Assembly (NCBI GenBank): GCA_937980205.1
Contig: CALJKW010000016.1
Span: forward strand, 186,001-250,000
DNA: 64,000 nt
From: an uncultured Myxococcales bacterium
GTDB taxonomy: Bacteria; Myxococcota; Myxococcia; Myxococcales; Myxococcaceae
Direction: 5' to 3'
In this document: piece by piece, positions 1-8,129 of the stretch
Layout: each line of letters begins with the position of its first letter
Position numbering within the stretch: position 1 is the first letter of the stretch
Notes under the pieces: generated by a model
What the model saw: only the letters and a program-made list of their open reading frames with translations
The model's database searches: none
What the model was told of the DNA's origin: nothing
Translations under genes and position numbers: made by a program

Positions 1-2
1 AG

Positions 3-887
3 GTGCCGTCGGTGTGGCTGCCTGCCGGCGGCTACGGCCCCCACGCCTGGAAGGTGCTCGCGGGCACCGGCCTCGCGCTCGCGTTCGAGACCGAAGCGGT
101 GATCCCCCCCGACTTCGATCCGCTCGGCGCCGAGCTGAGCGACATCGCGATGGAGCTCTCCGGAGAGAAGCTCGGCGGCGGCGGCGCGTTCTCGCTGTCG
201 GAGGCCGACTTCCCCGAGCTGTTCGGCGCCAAGAAGGCCGAGCCGCGGCTGCTCAACTTCTACACGCGCGAGGGCCTCGAGTACGCGCTCGAGCGGTACG
301 GCATCTTGCCGTTCGTGCGACGGCTCGGGTTCACCGACCTGCGCATCGAGCTCGAGCCCACGCGCATGCGCCTGCTGTCGCACGACGCCGTGCTCTTCGA
401 GCTCGAGGTCGATCGGCAGCGCCTCGACGGCTCCGAGGTGCTGTTCGTGAACTGGCTCTCGCTGCGCAACCCGCGCGCGCACTTCTCGGCGAAGCGCCCG
501 AAGCTGCCCGGGCAGGAGGTGCCGGGGCTGGGCCTCGCGCAAGAGGCCACCGCGCTGCTCGCGATCATGGCCGAGCGCCTGCGCCTCGACGGCGTCGCGT
601 TTCGCCCGTCGTGGTTCCACATGGCCTACGCCGCGCGCCACGGCTCGCGGTTCATCGACGCGAAGCGGCAGGGCAGGTTCGAGGCGCTGGTGCGCGACCT
701 GCGCGAGCTGTCGCTGCTCGACGCCACGCGGGCGGTCTCCGAGGGGCGCGTGATGCTCGACGGCAGGCCTTACGCCTGGGAAGCCGACCCCATGGTGCGC
801 TGGCTGCACGCGGCGGGGCACGCCGCGGATGCCGAGGCGATCGCCGCCGAGCGCGAGCGCTGCAAGTTCACGCTCCGCGAGGCGTGA
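3..887 (+). CDS. Probable histone-deacetylase-family protein, C-terminal part (5' end cut by window edge)
   Basis: The frame is open to the left edge, so the gene probably starts outside the window; the GTG at base 3 is only the first possible start inside it. The first residues (VWLPAGGYGPHAWKVLAGT) resemble the end of a histone deacetylase / acetoin-utilisation-type catalytic domain, where a Gly-Gly-Tyr-Gly stretch closes the active site. The remaining ~240 residues (for example NFYTREGLEYALERYG, WFHMAYAARHG) look like the extra C-terminal domain found on some myxobacterial members of that superfamily. This is from memory of the family; the zinc ligands lie upstream and cannot be checked. 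No transmembrane segment. It is followed by a convergent hypothetical gene. Confidence 0.5.
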   Translation: MPSVWLPAGGYGPHAWKVLAGTGLALAFETEAVIPPDFDPLGAELSDIAMELSGEKLGGGGAFSLSEADFPELFGAKKAEPRLLNFYTREGLEYALERYGILPFVRRLGFTDLRIELEPTRMRLLSHDAVLFELEVDRQRLDGSEVLFVNWLSLRNPRAHFSAKRPKLPGQEVPGLGLAQEATALLAIMAERLRLDGVAFRPSWFHMAYAARHGSRFIDAKRQGRFEALVRDLRELSLLDATRAVSEGRVMLDGRPYAWEADPMVRWLHAAGHAADAEAIAAERERCKFTLREA

Positions 888-906
888 GCCGGGCCGGCCG
901 CGGGGG

Positions 907-1386
907 TCAGTGCAGCAGGCCGCCGGCGGGCTGCGGCGGCGAGCTCTGGCTCTCGGCGACGCTCAGCAGCGCGAGCTTCTTCACCTGCTCCGCGTCGATC
1001 TTGTTGCCGCGCTCGGGGATGCCGAGGCCGCCTTGCGTCCACTCGGGGACGAAGAGCAGGGCGTCGGCCTCGCCGTTGTAGCCGAGCTGCACGAGCTGGT
1101 TCGGCTCGAACGAGCGGCACTTCTTCTCGCAGCAGAAGAAGCGCTCGGTGACGCGGTAGAGGCCTTCGGGGGCGAGCGGCTGCAGCGTGCTGCTCCACTC
1201 GGGCGAAGGCACGGTGAAGCCGTTCTGGTGCCAGCGCGCGCGGTTCGCGCTCCAGCTCTGCGGCAGGTAGATGCCGGCGCCGGGGTTGCCGTGGTTGTGG
1301 AAGTACACGAGGCGGCCGGCAGGCACGGACTCGAGCGGGCGGGTGGTGCGGTACAGGCCGCAGGGCGGGTGGTCGGCGGTGCTCAT
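907..1386 (-). CDS. Conserved hypothetical protein, Cys-containing
   Basis: I chose the ATG at 1386 (MSTADHPPCG, 159 residues); the 26 codons upstream read into the promoter of the divergent OsmC gene. The protein has no signal peptide or membrane segment. It contains a cysteine cluster (FFCCEKKC) and patches such as YFHNHGNPGAGIYLPQSW and VPEWTQGGLGIPERGN. The Cys cluster could bind metal but I do not recognise the family and assign no function. It is divergent from osmC with about 9 bp between the two ATGs, so the two genes must share or overlap promoters. Codon use is typical of the window and the frame is clean, so the gene is probably real. Confidence 0.6.
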   Translation of the reverse strand: MSTADHPPCGLYRTTRPLESVPAGRLVYFHNHGNPGAGIYLPQSWSANRARWHQNGFTVPSPEWSSTLQPLAPEGLYRVTERFFCCEKKCRSFEPNQLVQLGYNGEADALLFVPEWTQGGLGIPERGNKIDAEQVKKLALLSVAESQSSPPQPAGGLLH

Positions 1387-1395
1387 TTTTGGGCT

Positions 1396-1821
1396 ATGCA
1401 GCAGGCCATGCCTCCCGTCGAAATGCACGCACAGCAGAGCGGCCTCGCGACCGCGCTGACGCACGGCCCCTCAGCTACGAAGATCCGCACGGTCCCCCCG
1501 AAGGACAACGGCGGCGACGCCTCGAGCTTCTCTCCCACGGATCTCGTCGGCGCCGCGCTCGCCTCGTGCGCGATCACCACGATGGTGCTCATCGCGAAGC
1601 GCGAGAACATTCCGCTCGGCGACCCCTCGGCCAGGGTCATCAAGTCGATGACGACCTCGGGGCCGCGCCGCATCGCCGAGCTCACGCTTCACATCGACAT
1701 GCCGCCGGGCATCGACCCTGCGCACCGCGCGCGCCTCGAAGAGATTGCGCGGACGTGCCCCGTTGCGCGTAGTCTGCACGCCGACGTCGCCGTCCCCATC
1801 ACCTTCGGGTACCCGCCATGA
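1396..1821 (+). CDS. OsmC/Ohr-family protein
   Basis: A 141-residue protein of OsmC-family size. These proteins are dimeric thiol peroxidases that reduce organic hydroperoxides using two cysteines. Both conserved cysteines are visible: one in ASCAITTM, which starts the long central helix, and one in TCPVARSL near the C-terminus. An internal ATG at 1408 is an alternative start. The stop overlaps the next gene as ATGA, so the two are probably translated together. Whether this is OsmC, Ohr or the YhfA subgroup cannot be settled by eye. Confidence 0.85.
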   Translation: MQQAMPPVEMHAQQSGLATALTHGPSATKIRTVPPKDNGGDASSFSPTDLVGAALASCAITTMVLIAKRENIPLGDPSARVIKSMTTSGPRRIAELTLHIDMPPGIDPAHRARLEEIARTCPVARSLHADVAVPITFGYPP

Positions 1822-2111
1822 ACAAGCTCGTCGCCCTGATGTTGCTGTTCGCCGTGCCCGCCTTCGCGCAGCAGCAGGTCTCGCTCACCCCCTCGGCAGA
1901 GCAGCCCGAGCCGGTCGCCGCCGTTCAGGCCGCGCAGGAGTCCGCGGTGCCGTGGAAGCCGCTGATCGTCGGCGGAGCGGTCCTCACCGCCGCGGTGGTG
2001 CTCGCCGTGGTGGTCGCTGCCGTCGTGAGCGCGCAGGCGAAGCCGCTGCAGCAGACCGACTTCGCCTGCAGCCCGAGCTGCGACGCCTGGATCAACGAAC
2101 CGACGAAGTGA
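1818..2111 (+). CDS. Small exported or membrane-anchored protein
   Basis: 97 residues. The N-terminus (MNKLVALMLLFAVPAFAQQ) is a convincing signal peptide with an Ala-X-Ala cleavage site. A hydrophobic Ala/Val stretch at about 48-70 could be a membrane anchor. The C-terminal tail has two cysteines (FACSPSCDAW) that could form a disulphide. The ATG overlaps the TGA of the OsmC gene by the ATGA arrangement. Function unknown; the coupling suggests expression with OsmC, but a periplasmic role is only inference. It ends a few bases before the convergent speA stop. Confidence 0.6.
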   Translation: MNKLVALMLLFAVPAFAQQQVSLTPSAEQPEPVAAVQAAQESAVPWKPLIVGGAVLTAAVVLAVVVAAVVSAQAKPLQQTDFACSPSCDAWINEPTK

Positions 2112-2153
2112 CGCTCACGTCCCGGTCTTCACGACCGGGCGCGGCTCGAGCGT
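2111..2153. terminator. Stem-loop at the convergent gene ends
   Basis: CCCGGTC (2121-2127) pairs with GACCGGG (2133-2139) around a 5-base loop, and an outer ACGCTC/GAGCGT pair (2111-2116 and 2148-2153) could extend it. It lies at the junction of the convergent small-protein and speA genes, overlapping the last codons of speA. No T-run follows on either strand, so a terminator role is only suggested by position. Confidence 0.3.
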
Positions 2154-4112
2154 GACGAGCCTCAACTGTCCGCTCGACGCGGTGAAGCTCTTCGCGTCGA
2201 CCTCGCGCTCGAGGTACGTGTAGCCGTCGAGCCCCGCCTCGTACATGCGCAACAGCTGGCGCGAGTCGTCGAGCGTCATGTGCCCGCCGCGCAGCGCGGC
2301 CTCGGCGAGGCGCCGCACCTTCGCGACGAGATCGTCCTTGTTGTACTGCACGTAGTGCAGCACCTCGGTGACGGTGTCGCCCTCGACGACGTGATCGATG
2401 AGGTAGCCGCCGCCCGGGGCCAGCGACACCTGCACCGCGTGCGTGTCGCCGAAGAGGTTGTGCAGGTCGCCGAGGATCTCCTGGTACGCGCCGACCATGA
2501 AGATGCCCAGGTAGTACTCGTCGTCGTTCAGCGGGTGCAGCTCGAGGACGTCTTTCACCTCGCGCTTGTCGATGAAGTGCTCGATCTTGCCGTCGCTGTC
2601 GCACGTGATGTCGGCGAGCACCGCGCGGCGCGTCGGCTTCTCGCCGAGGCGGTGAATCGGCATCACCGGGAACAGCTGGTCGATCGCCCACGAGTCGGGC
2701 AGCGACTGGAACACGGAGAAGTTGCAGAAGTACGTGTCCGACAGGTGGTGCTCGAGCGCCTCGAGCTCTTCGGGGACGTCGCCGCTCTCCTTCGCGAGGC
2801 GCAGCACCTTGTGGCAGATGGCCCAGAAGAGGTTCTCGGCGGTCACGCGCTCTTCGAGCGACAGGTGGCCGAGCGAGAACAGCGAGAGGCACTCTTCCTT
2901 GTACTCGGAGGCGTCGTGCCACGACTCGAGCAGGTTCTTGCGCGTGACGTCGCGCAGCGTGGCGTGCAGGTTCTTCACCACCTGCGGCGCGCCCTCGGGC
3001 AGCGTCTCGGAGACCGGCAGCACGTCGAACTCGCTCGAGCCGAGGACCTCGGTGATCAGCACGGCGTGGTGGGCCACGACCGCGCGGCCCGACTCGGAGA
3101 CGAGGTGCGGGTGCGGCACCTTCGCGCGCTCGCAGGCCTCCATCACCGAGAAGACGACGTCGTTCGCGTACTCCTCGGTCGTGTAGTTCATCGACGAGGC
3201 GAAGTTCGTCTGCGAGCCGTCGTAGTCGACGCCCAGGCCGCCGCCCACGTCGAGGTACTGCAGCGGAGCGCCCTGGCGGACGACCTCGACGTAGAACCGC
3301 CCGACCTCGCGCAGCGCGTTCTTCACGTTGCGGATGTTCGAGATCTGGGACCCCAGGTGGAAGTGCAGCAGCTCGAAGGCGGGCAGCAGGCCCGTCTCCT
3401 TCATGAAACTGATCGCCTGCATCAGCTCGGCGGCCGAGAGGCCGAACTTGCTGCGATCGCCGCCGCTGGCTTCCCACTTGCCGGCGCCGCGGCTCGACAG
3501 ACGAACGCGGATGCCCAGGCGCGGCGCGATGCCGGTCTTGCGGGCGACCTCGGCGATCAGCGGCAGCTCGGTCGGCTTCTCGACGACCATGACCACCTTG
3601 CGGCCGAGCTTCGAGGCGAAGAGGGCGGTCTCGACGTACTCCTCGTCCTTGTAGCCGTTGCAGATGATCAACGCTTCGGGGTCTTCGAGCAGCGCCATGA
3701 CGGCGAGGAGCTCGGGCTTCGAGCCGGCCTCGAGGCCGTAGTTGTACTGGCGGCCGACGTCGACGATCTGCTCGACGACGTAGCGGTGCTGGTTCACCTT
3801 GATCGGGTAGACGCCGCGGTACTGGCCCTTGAAGCCGTGCTCGGCGATGGCCTTGCGGAACGCCTCGTTGAGGTGCACGACGCGGTGCCGCAGCACGTCG
3901 GTGAAGCGGATCAGCAGCGGCAGGTTGATGCCGCGGCGTCGGACCTCGTCGACGAGCTCTTTCAGGTCGAAGCTCGGAGAGTCCGGACCGCCGGGATGGA
4001 TGATGACGTTGCCCTTGTCGTTGACGCCGAAGTACGGCGCTCCCCAGGAGCGGATGGCGTAGGTGTCCAACGAGTCCGCGACCGTCCAACGAGGGGGATT
4101 CGGATTTGCCAT
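2115..4112 (-). CDS. speA: Biosynthetic arginine decarboxylase
   Basis: A 665-residue PLP enzyme of the fold III (alanine-racemase-like) family that converts arginine to agmatine, the first step of the agmatine route to putrescine and spermidine. The PLP lysine is Lys105 in VYPIKVNQ. Further family landmarks are HFHLGSQI (about 250-257), DVGGGLGVDYDGS (about 288-300), SESGRAVVAHH (about 339-349) and the catalytic Cys504 in ITCDSDGKIEHFI. Length fits SpeA. I chose the ATG at 4112 rather than the in-frame GTG four codons upstream. It is the last gene of the operon Hsp70 - J protein - CvpA - miniprotein - speA, 18 bp behind the miniprotein stop. Confidence 0.96.
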   Translation of the reverse strand: MANPNPPRWTVADSLDTYAIRSWGAPYFGVNDKGNVIIHPGGPDSPSFDLKELVDEVRRRGINLPLLIRFTDVLRHRVVHLNEAFRKAIAEHGFKGQYRGVYPIKVNQHRYVVEQIVDVGRQYNYGLEAGSKPELLAVMALLEDPEALIICNGYKDEEYVETALFASKLGRKVVMVVEKPTELPLIAEVARKTGIAPRLGIRVRLSSRGAGKWEASGGDRSKFGLSAAELMQAISFMKETGLLPAFELLHFHLGSQISNIRNVKNALREVGRFYVEVVRQGAPLQYLDVGGGLGVDYDGSQTNFASSMNYTTEEYANDVVFSVMEACERAKVPHPHLVSESGRAVVAHHAVLITEVLGSSEFDVLPVSETLPEGAPQVVKNLHATLRDVTRKNLLESWHDASEYKEECLSLFSLGHLSLEERVTAENLFWAICHKVLRLAKESGDVPEELEALEHHLSDTYFCNFSVFQSLPDSWAIDQLFPVMPIHRLGEKPTRRAVLADITCDSDGKIEHFIDKREVKDVLELHPLNDDEYYLGIFMVGAYQEILGDLHNLFGDTHAVQVSLAPGGGYLIDHVVEGDTVTEVLHYVQYNKDDLVAKVRRLAEAALRGGHMTLDDSRQLLRMYEAGLDGYTYLEREVDAKSFTASSGQLRLVTLEPRPVVKTGT

Positions 4113-4130
4113 TGAGGCGCGCACAATAGA

Positions 4131-4283
4131 TCAAGCGCGTCTGCGCTTCATCGATCTGATCGCGATGATGATCAGCGCCGCGAGTGACATTTCTGTGACG
4201 GAGAGGGAGCAGCCGCACCAGGAGATGCCAGTGTCGCGGCACGGCGGCTGACGGAAGCCGGCGTTGGCGAGCGCGGAGATCAT
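4131..4283 (-). CDS. 50-residue MYXO-CTERM-like miniprotein
   Basis: A short open frame. Its ATG overlaps the TGA of the CvpA gene (ATGA at 4280-4283) and its stop lies 18 bp before the speA ATG, so it fills the gap between two operon genes exactly. The protein reads WCGCS at residues 22-26, then a hydrophobic run LAALIIIAI at about 34-42, then KRRRA at the end. This Cys-Gly-Cys, hydrophobic helix, Arg-cluster order is the MYXO-CTERM sorting-signal pattern known from myxobacterial surface proteins. Here it is almost the whole protein, with only about 21 residues before it and no obvious N-terminal signal peptide. It could be a remnant of a larger surface protein or a functional small membrane peptide. 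That it is translated is inferred from the overlap alone. Confidence 0.6.
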   Translation of the reverse strand: MISALANAGFRQPPCRDTGISWCGCSLSVTEMSLAALIIIAIRSMKRRRA

Positions 4284-4996
4284 TTCTCCCCCGCCGCCGC
4301 GGCCGCCTCGAGCTGCTCGCGCATCTTCGGGTCCGAGAGCATCTTCACGATGTCGGTGTTCTGCATCAGCGCGCGGTAGTCGCCCGACTCGAGCGCCTTC
4401 TGCACCGCGTCGTCGTCCACCGCGCGGCGGAACCGCGGGTCCTTTCTCAGCGCGCCGTACTGAGGCGAGTCCTTCGACTTCGCGGCGGCGACCAGCTCAT
4501 CCATCCCGGGGATCGCCGCCATCGCGAACAGGTTGTGGTTGCGCGCGATCGAGAACAGCACCGACTGCTTCGGAGCGATCGCCAGACGCTTCCCCGCCAC
4601 GACCACGTTGTCCTCGAGGAACGCGATCGCGCAGAGCACGAACCAGCAGATGGCCCCCATCTTGAGGCCGCCCATGAAGAAGCCGAGCGCGCGATCCAGG
4701 CCCCGGTCTTCCATCTTCCTGCCCGCGAGCAGCCTCAGCAGCAGCGCCTCGACCGCCCAGCGGATCAGCAGGAACGCGACGAAGAAGATGACCAGCGAGC
4801 CGATGACGACGCCGACGGTCTGCGAGGTCTGCAGCTCCTTCGCGAGCAGCGGCCCGGCCATCGGCCCGCAGATGCGCGCGAGCGCTCCGGCTGCGATCGC
4901 GGCGACCAGCCTCGCGATCTGCTTCGCGGCGCCAGAGAAGGCTCCGACGATCGCGAAGAAGGCCACCAGACCGACGACGAGCAGGTCGACGTTCAC
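4280..4996 (-). CDS. CvpA family membrane protein
   Basis: 238 residues. The first ~125 residues form four hydrophobic helices typical of the CvpA family (LVVGLVAFFAIVGAFSGAAK at the start, then VIGSLVIFFVAFLLIRW, then GFFMGGLKMGAICWFVLCAI). CvpA in E. coli is linked to colicin V production and envelope stress; its biochemical role is not firm. The C-terminal ~100 residues are soluble and not typical (repeated Lys/Asp-rich helices such as ALRKDPRFRRAVDDD). The GTG start overlaps the stop of the J-protein gene (GTGA) and the stop overlaps the miniprotein ATG. Operon context with Hsp70 and a J protein suggests a role in envelope protein homeostasis, which is inference. Confidence 0.8.
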   Translation of the reverse strand: MNVDLLVVGLVAFFAIVGAFSGAAKQIARLVAAIAAGALARICGPMAGPLLAKELQTSQTVGVVIGSLVIFFVAFLLIRWAVEALLLRLLAGRKMEDRGLDRALGFFMGGLKMGAICWFVLCAIAFLEDNVVVAGKRLAIAPKQSVLFSIARNHNLFAMAAIPGMDELVAAAKSKDSPQYGALRKDPRFRRAVDDDAVQKALESGDYRALMQNTDIVKMLSDPKMREQLEAAAAAGEK

Positions 4997-6414
4997 CGGA
5001 TCTTGAACTGTTCGCCCTTGCTCTTGAACTCGTCGTGGAGCTTCTGCTCCACCTCGGCGAGCTTCTCTTTGTACCGGGCGTTGTCGCGCTCGTACATGAG
5101 GGCGCTCTTCAAGTTGCGCTGCGCGTCGCTCCAGCGCCGGGCGTCGATGTCCTTCATCGCAGTGGCGTAGAACTGGCGGCCCTTGGGGTGGGTGCCGATC
5201 TGCTCCTCCTGCTCCTTCTTCTGCTGCTGCTTGGTCTCGACCTCGGAGGCCTCGGTGAAGCGCAGCTTCGCCTTGCGCTCGGGGCCGCTGATGTCGGCGA
5301 GGTACTTCTTCCGCTTCGTGTCGTCTTTGAGGAAGTAGTACGCCTCGGTGATGCGCTTGTAGACGGTGCCGACGTCGGTCTTCACGTCGGCGTCGCTCAG
5401 GTGGAAGAAGCGGTCGGGGTGGTAGGTGCGGCTCTCCCGGTAGAACGCCTTCTTGATGTCCACGAGCTTCGCGTCGTGCGGCACGCGCAGCACCTGGAAG
5501 TAGTCGACGTCGTTCAGCACCCCGATGATCTGCGCGAGCGCCACCGCGGCCTGCGGAGTCACCGCTTCGATCGCGCCCGTCTCGGCGAACGCGGGCGGCG
5601 GCAGCTGCACCGCGGGCTGAACCGGCGGCGCAGCAGGCGCAGGCGGCGCTCCGGCAGGCGCAGGCGGCGGCACCATCGCCTTCACCGACTCCGACGCGAA
5701 CGGGTCGAACTCTCCCAAGGCGGGCGCGGCTCCTGGCGCGGGAGGCACCATCACCGGCGCCGTCACCGGCGCGGCGGGAGCGGCCGGAGCGGCTGGAGTG
5801 ATCACCGGCGCCACCGGCCGGGCCGCAGGCGGCGGAGGAGCGATGGCGGCGGGCGCCCCCGGAGCCCCCGGCGGTCGCGGCGGACCCGAGCCCGGCGCCC
5901 CGGGTGGACGCGGCGGACCGGCGGGGCGCTGCGCGGCGGCCGGTGCAGCCGGCCCCGCACCGGGCGCGGTGACCATCGGCGTGACGACGGGACGAGCCGG
6001 GCCGGGCGCGGGCGCGCCGACCGAGGGGCGCGGCGCTCCGGCAGGCGCCACCGGCGCCACCACGGGAGCGATCGGAGCCACGACGGGCGCGACCGGAGCC
6101 ACCACGGGCGCGACCGGCGCCACGACCGGCGCGACGGCCGGCGTCGCCGGAGCACCGACCGGCGCGACCGTCGGCGCGGTGATGACCGGCGTGATGACGG
6201 GCCTCACGCCCGGGGCAGAAGGCGCAGCGGGCGCAGGCCCCCCGGGCGCACCGGGCGGACGCGGCGGCGCGGAAGGCGCAGCCCCGCCTGGAGCCCCGAC
6301 GGGGCGCGGCGGACCTCCCGGCGCACCGGGAGGGCGGGGCACTTGCGACGCAGGACGTGGCGGCGGCCCCGGAGGAAATCCTGGCGGCTTCCCGCCCTGG
6401 GGAGGATCAGCCAT
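4993..6414 (-). CDS. J-domain protein with a long Pro/Ala/Val-rich N-terminus
   Basis: 473 residues. About 300 N-terminal residues are low complexity (Pro, Ala, Gly, Val) and probably disordered. A J domain follows at about 302-372 (DYFQVLRVPHDAKLVDIKKA), with the essential HPD at 332-334. After it comes a charged Gln/Lys/Glu coiled segment and a TPR-like helical end (about 410-460). J domains stimulate the ATPase of Hsp70, and the gene immediately upstream, 9 bp away, encodes an Hsp70, so the two almost surely form a dedicated pair. The zinc-finger and C-terminal substrate domains of DnaJ are absent, making this a class III J protein. The stop overlaps the CvpA start (GTGA). Confidence 0.9.
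   Translation of the reverse strand: MADPPQGGKPPGFPPGPPPRPASQVPRPPGAPGGPPRPVGAPGGAAPSAPPRPPGAPGGPAPAAPSAPGVRPVITPVITAPTVAPVGAPATPAVAPVVAPVAPVVAPVAPVVAPIAPVVAPVAPAGAPRPSVGAPAPGPARPVVTPMVTAPGAGPAAPAAAQRPAGPPRPPGAPGSGPPRPPGAPGAPAAIAPPPPAARPVAPVITPAAPAAPAAPVTAPVMVPPAPGAAPALGEFDPFASESVKAMVPPPAPAGAPPAPAAPPVQPAVQLPPPAFAETGAIEAVTPQAAVALAQIIGVLNDVDYFQVLRVPHDAKLVDIKKAFYRESRTYHPDRFFHLSDADVKTDVGTVYKRITEAYYFLKDDTKRKKYLADISGPERKAKLRFTEASEVETKQQQKKEQEEQIGTHPKGRQFYATAMKDIDARRWSDAQRNLKSALMYERDNARYKEKLAEVEQKLHDEFKSKGEQFKIR
6040..6180 (-). repeat. Pro/Val/Ala tandem repeat inside the J-protein gene
   Basis: Within the disordered N-terminus the motif VVAPVAP, with minor variants such as VVAPIAP, recurs several times in a row. 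At DNA level this is a short-period imperfect repeat of about 30 bp. Such repeats are prone to length change by slippage. It is coding, not an intergenic array. Confidence 0.7.
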
Positions 6415-6423
6415 CGATACCCG

Positions 6424-8034
6424 TCACCTCGCGACGGCCGGAAGGTCTTTGCCTGCGGCCCGGTGCAGCTGCGTCTTCGCGTTTGCGTCGATCGACTTCT
6501 GGATGTCGGTCTCCGACAGACCCGACGAGAGCGAGATGGTCGTGGACGTGCGTTGGCCGGACTCCACGTCGGTGGCCGACACGTTCACGATGCCGTTCGT
6601 GTCGATCTCGAACGTCACCTCGATCTTCACCTCGCCGCGGTAGCCGATCTTGAAGCCGGCGAACTCGAACTCGCCGAGCATCTCGCACTCGTCGGCGCGG
6701 TTGCTCTCGCCCTGGTAGACGCGGATCTTCACGCGGTCCTGCCCGTCGCGCGACGTGGTGAACGTCTTCGACTTGTCGATGGGGATCGGCGTGTTCTTCT
6801 CGATGATCTTCTCGGTGAAGCCGCCGACGGTGCCGATGCGCAGCGACAGGGGCGTGACGTCGACGAGGAACGTCTCGGTCGCCTTGTCCATCAGCGCGTG
6901 CGCCTGGAGCGCGGCGCCCATCGAGACGACCTCGTCGGGGTTGATGCCTTCCTTCGGCTCGCGCTGGAAGTAGTGCTTCACCGAGTTGCGGATGATCGGC
7001 AGCCGCGTCGGACCGCCGACGAGGATCACCGCGTCGACGTCGGCGGCGGTCATGCGCGCGCTCTGCAGCGCCTCGTCACACACCTTGAAGGTGCGCTGCA
7101 CCAGGTCCATCACCATGCGGTTGAACTGGTCCTGCGTCAGCGTCTGGGTGAGGTCGATGACCTGGCCGTTCGCGTCCTGGCAGATGCCCTGGCAGAGGAT
7201 CTGCGCGGTGCCGTTCACGCCGACGTCGATCTTCGCCTGCTCGGAGGCCTCTTTGAGCATCTGCAGGCAGTACTTGTTCTGGCGCAGGTCGAGCCGCGTC
7301 TTCTGCAGGAAGTCTTCGGCGAGCCACGTCATGATGCGGTCGTCGAAGTCGTCGCCGCCTAAGTACGTGTCGCCGGCCGTCGAGAGCACCTCGAACACGT
7401 CTTTACCGATCTCGAGGATCGAGACGTCGAACGTGCCGCCGCCGAGGTCGTAGATGACGATGCGCTGGTTGACGTCGCGGCCGAACCCGTACGCCAGCGC
7501 GGCGGCGGTCGGCTCGTTGATGATGCGCAGGATCTCGAGGCCGGCGATGCGGCCCGCGTCCTTCGTCGCCTGGCGCTGGTTGTCGTTGAAGTACGCGGGC
7601 ACCGTGACGACGGCCTTCGCGACGGTGTGGCCGAGGTAGCTCTCGGCGATCGCCTTCATTTCCTTGAGCACCAGCGCCGAGATCTCGGGCAGCGAGTACT
7701 GGCGATCGCGCACGACGATGCGCACGGAGTTGTTCTGGCCCTCGACGATCTTGTACGGCATGACCGTCTGCGCCTTCTTCACCTCGTCGGAGAAGAAGTA
7801 GCGGCCGATCAGCCGCTTCGCCGAGTACACGGTGTTCTCGGCGTTGGTGATGATGTTCTTCTTCGCGGCGTTACCGACCAGCACCGTCCCGTCTTCGAGG
7901 AACGAAACGACGGAGGCGTGCGTACGCTCTCCCCACTCGTTGGGGATGACGGTGGGCTCGCCGTTCTGTACGACGGCGACGCACGAGTAGGACGTGCCCA
8001 GGTCGATGCCGACAGCAATTTCCTGCTCCGCCAT
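6424..8034 (-). CDS. Hsp70 (DnaK-like) chaperone with short C-terminus
   Basis: 536 residues. The ATPase domain is complete: phosphate-1 motif GIDLGTSYS (9-17), INEPTAAALAYG (172-183), DLGGGTFDVS (196-205) and adenosine motif GGPTRLPII (340-348). The linker and beta-sandwich substrate domain follow (VDVTPLSLRIGTVGG from 391). The protein ends at about 536, whereas DnaK is about 600-640 residues, so the alpha-helical lid is almost wholly missing. This suggests a specialised Hsp70 serving the J protein next door rather than the housekeeping DnaK. It is the first gene of the minus-strand operon and faces a divergent amidotransferase-like gene across 95 bp. Confidence 0.93.
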   Translation of the reverse strand: MAEQEIAVGIDLGTSYSCVAVVQNGEPTVIPNEWGERTHASVVSFLEDGTVLVGNAAKKNIITNAENTVYSAKRLIGRYFFSDEVKKAQTVMPYKIVEGQNNSVRIVVRDRQYSLPEISALVLKEMKAIAESYLGHTVAKAVVTVPAYFNDNQRQATKDAGRIAGLEILRIINEPTAAALAYGFGRDVNQRIVIYDLGGGTFDVSILEIGKDVFEVLSTAGDTYLGGDDFDDRIMTWLAEDFLQKTRLDLRQNKYCLQMLKEASEQAKIDVGVNGTAQILCQGICQDANGQVIDLTQTLTQDQFNRMVMDLVQRTFKVCDEALQSARMTAADVDAVILVGGPTRLPIIRNSVKHYFQREPKEGINPDEVVSMGAALQAHALMDKATETFLVDVTPLSLRIGTVGGFTEKIIEKNTPIPIDKSKTFTTSRDGQDRVKIRVYQGESNRADECEMLGEFEFAGFKIGYRGEVKIEVTFEIDTNGIVNVSATDVESGQRTSTTISLSSGLSETDIQKSIDANAKTQLHRAAGKDLPAVAR

Positions 8035-8129
8035 GCGTGGAAGACTACCTGCGCTCGCGCGTGTTCTGAAGGTTTAGAATGCGCGTTGAGGGAAGAACGG
8101 CCGGATACTAGCGGTATTAAAGAGGACAC

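Noticed and set aside
5035..7362. A 775-residue open frame antisense to the J-protein, Hsp70 and CvpA genes
   Set aside because: Arg/His/Asp-rich low-complexity sequence typical of antisense frames in GC-rich DNA; it lies opposite genes with clear families.
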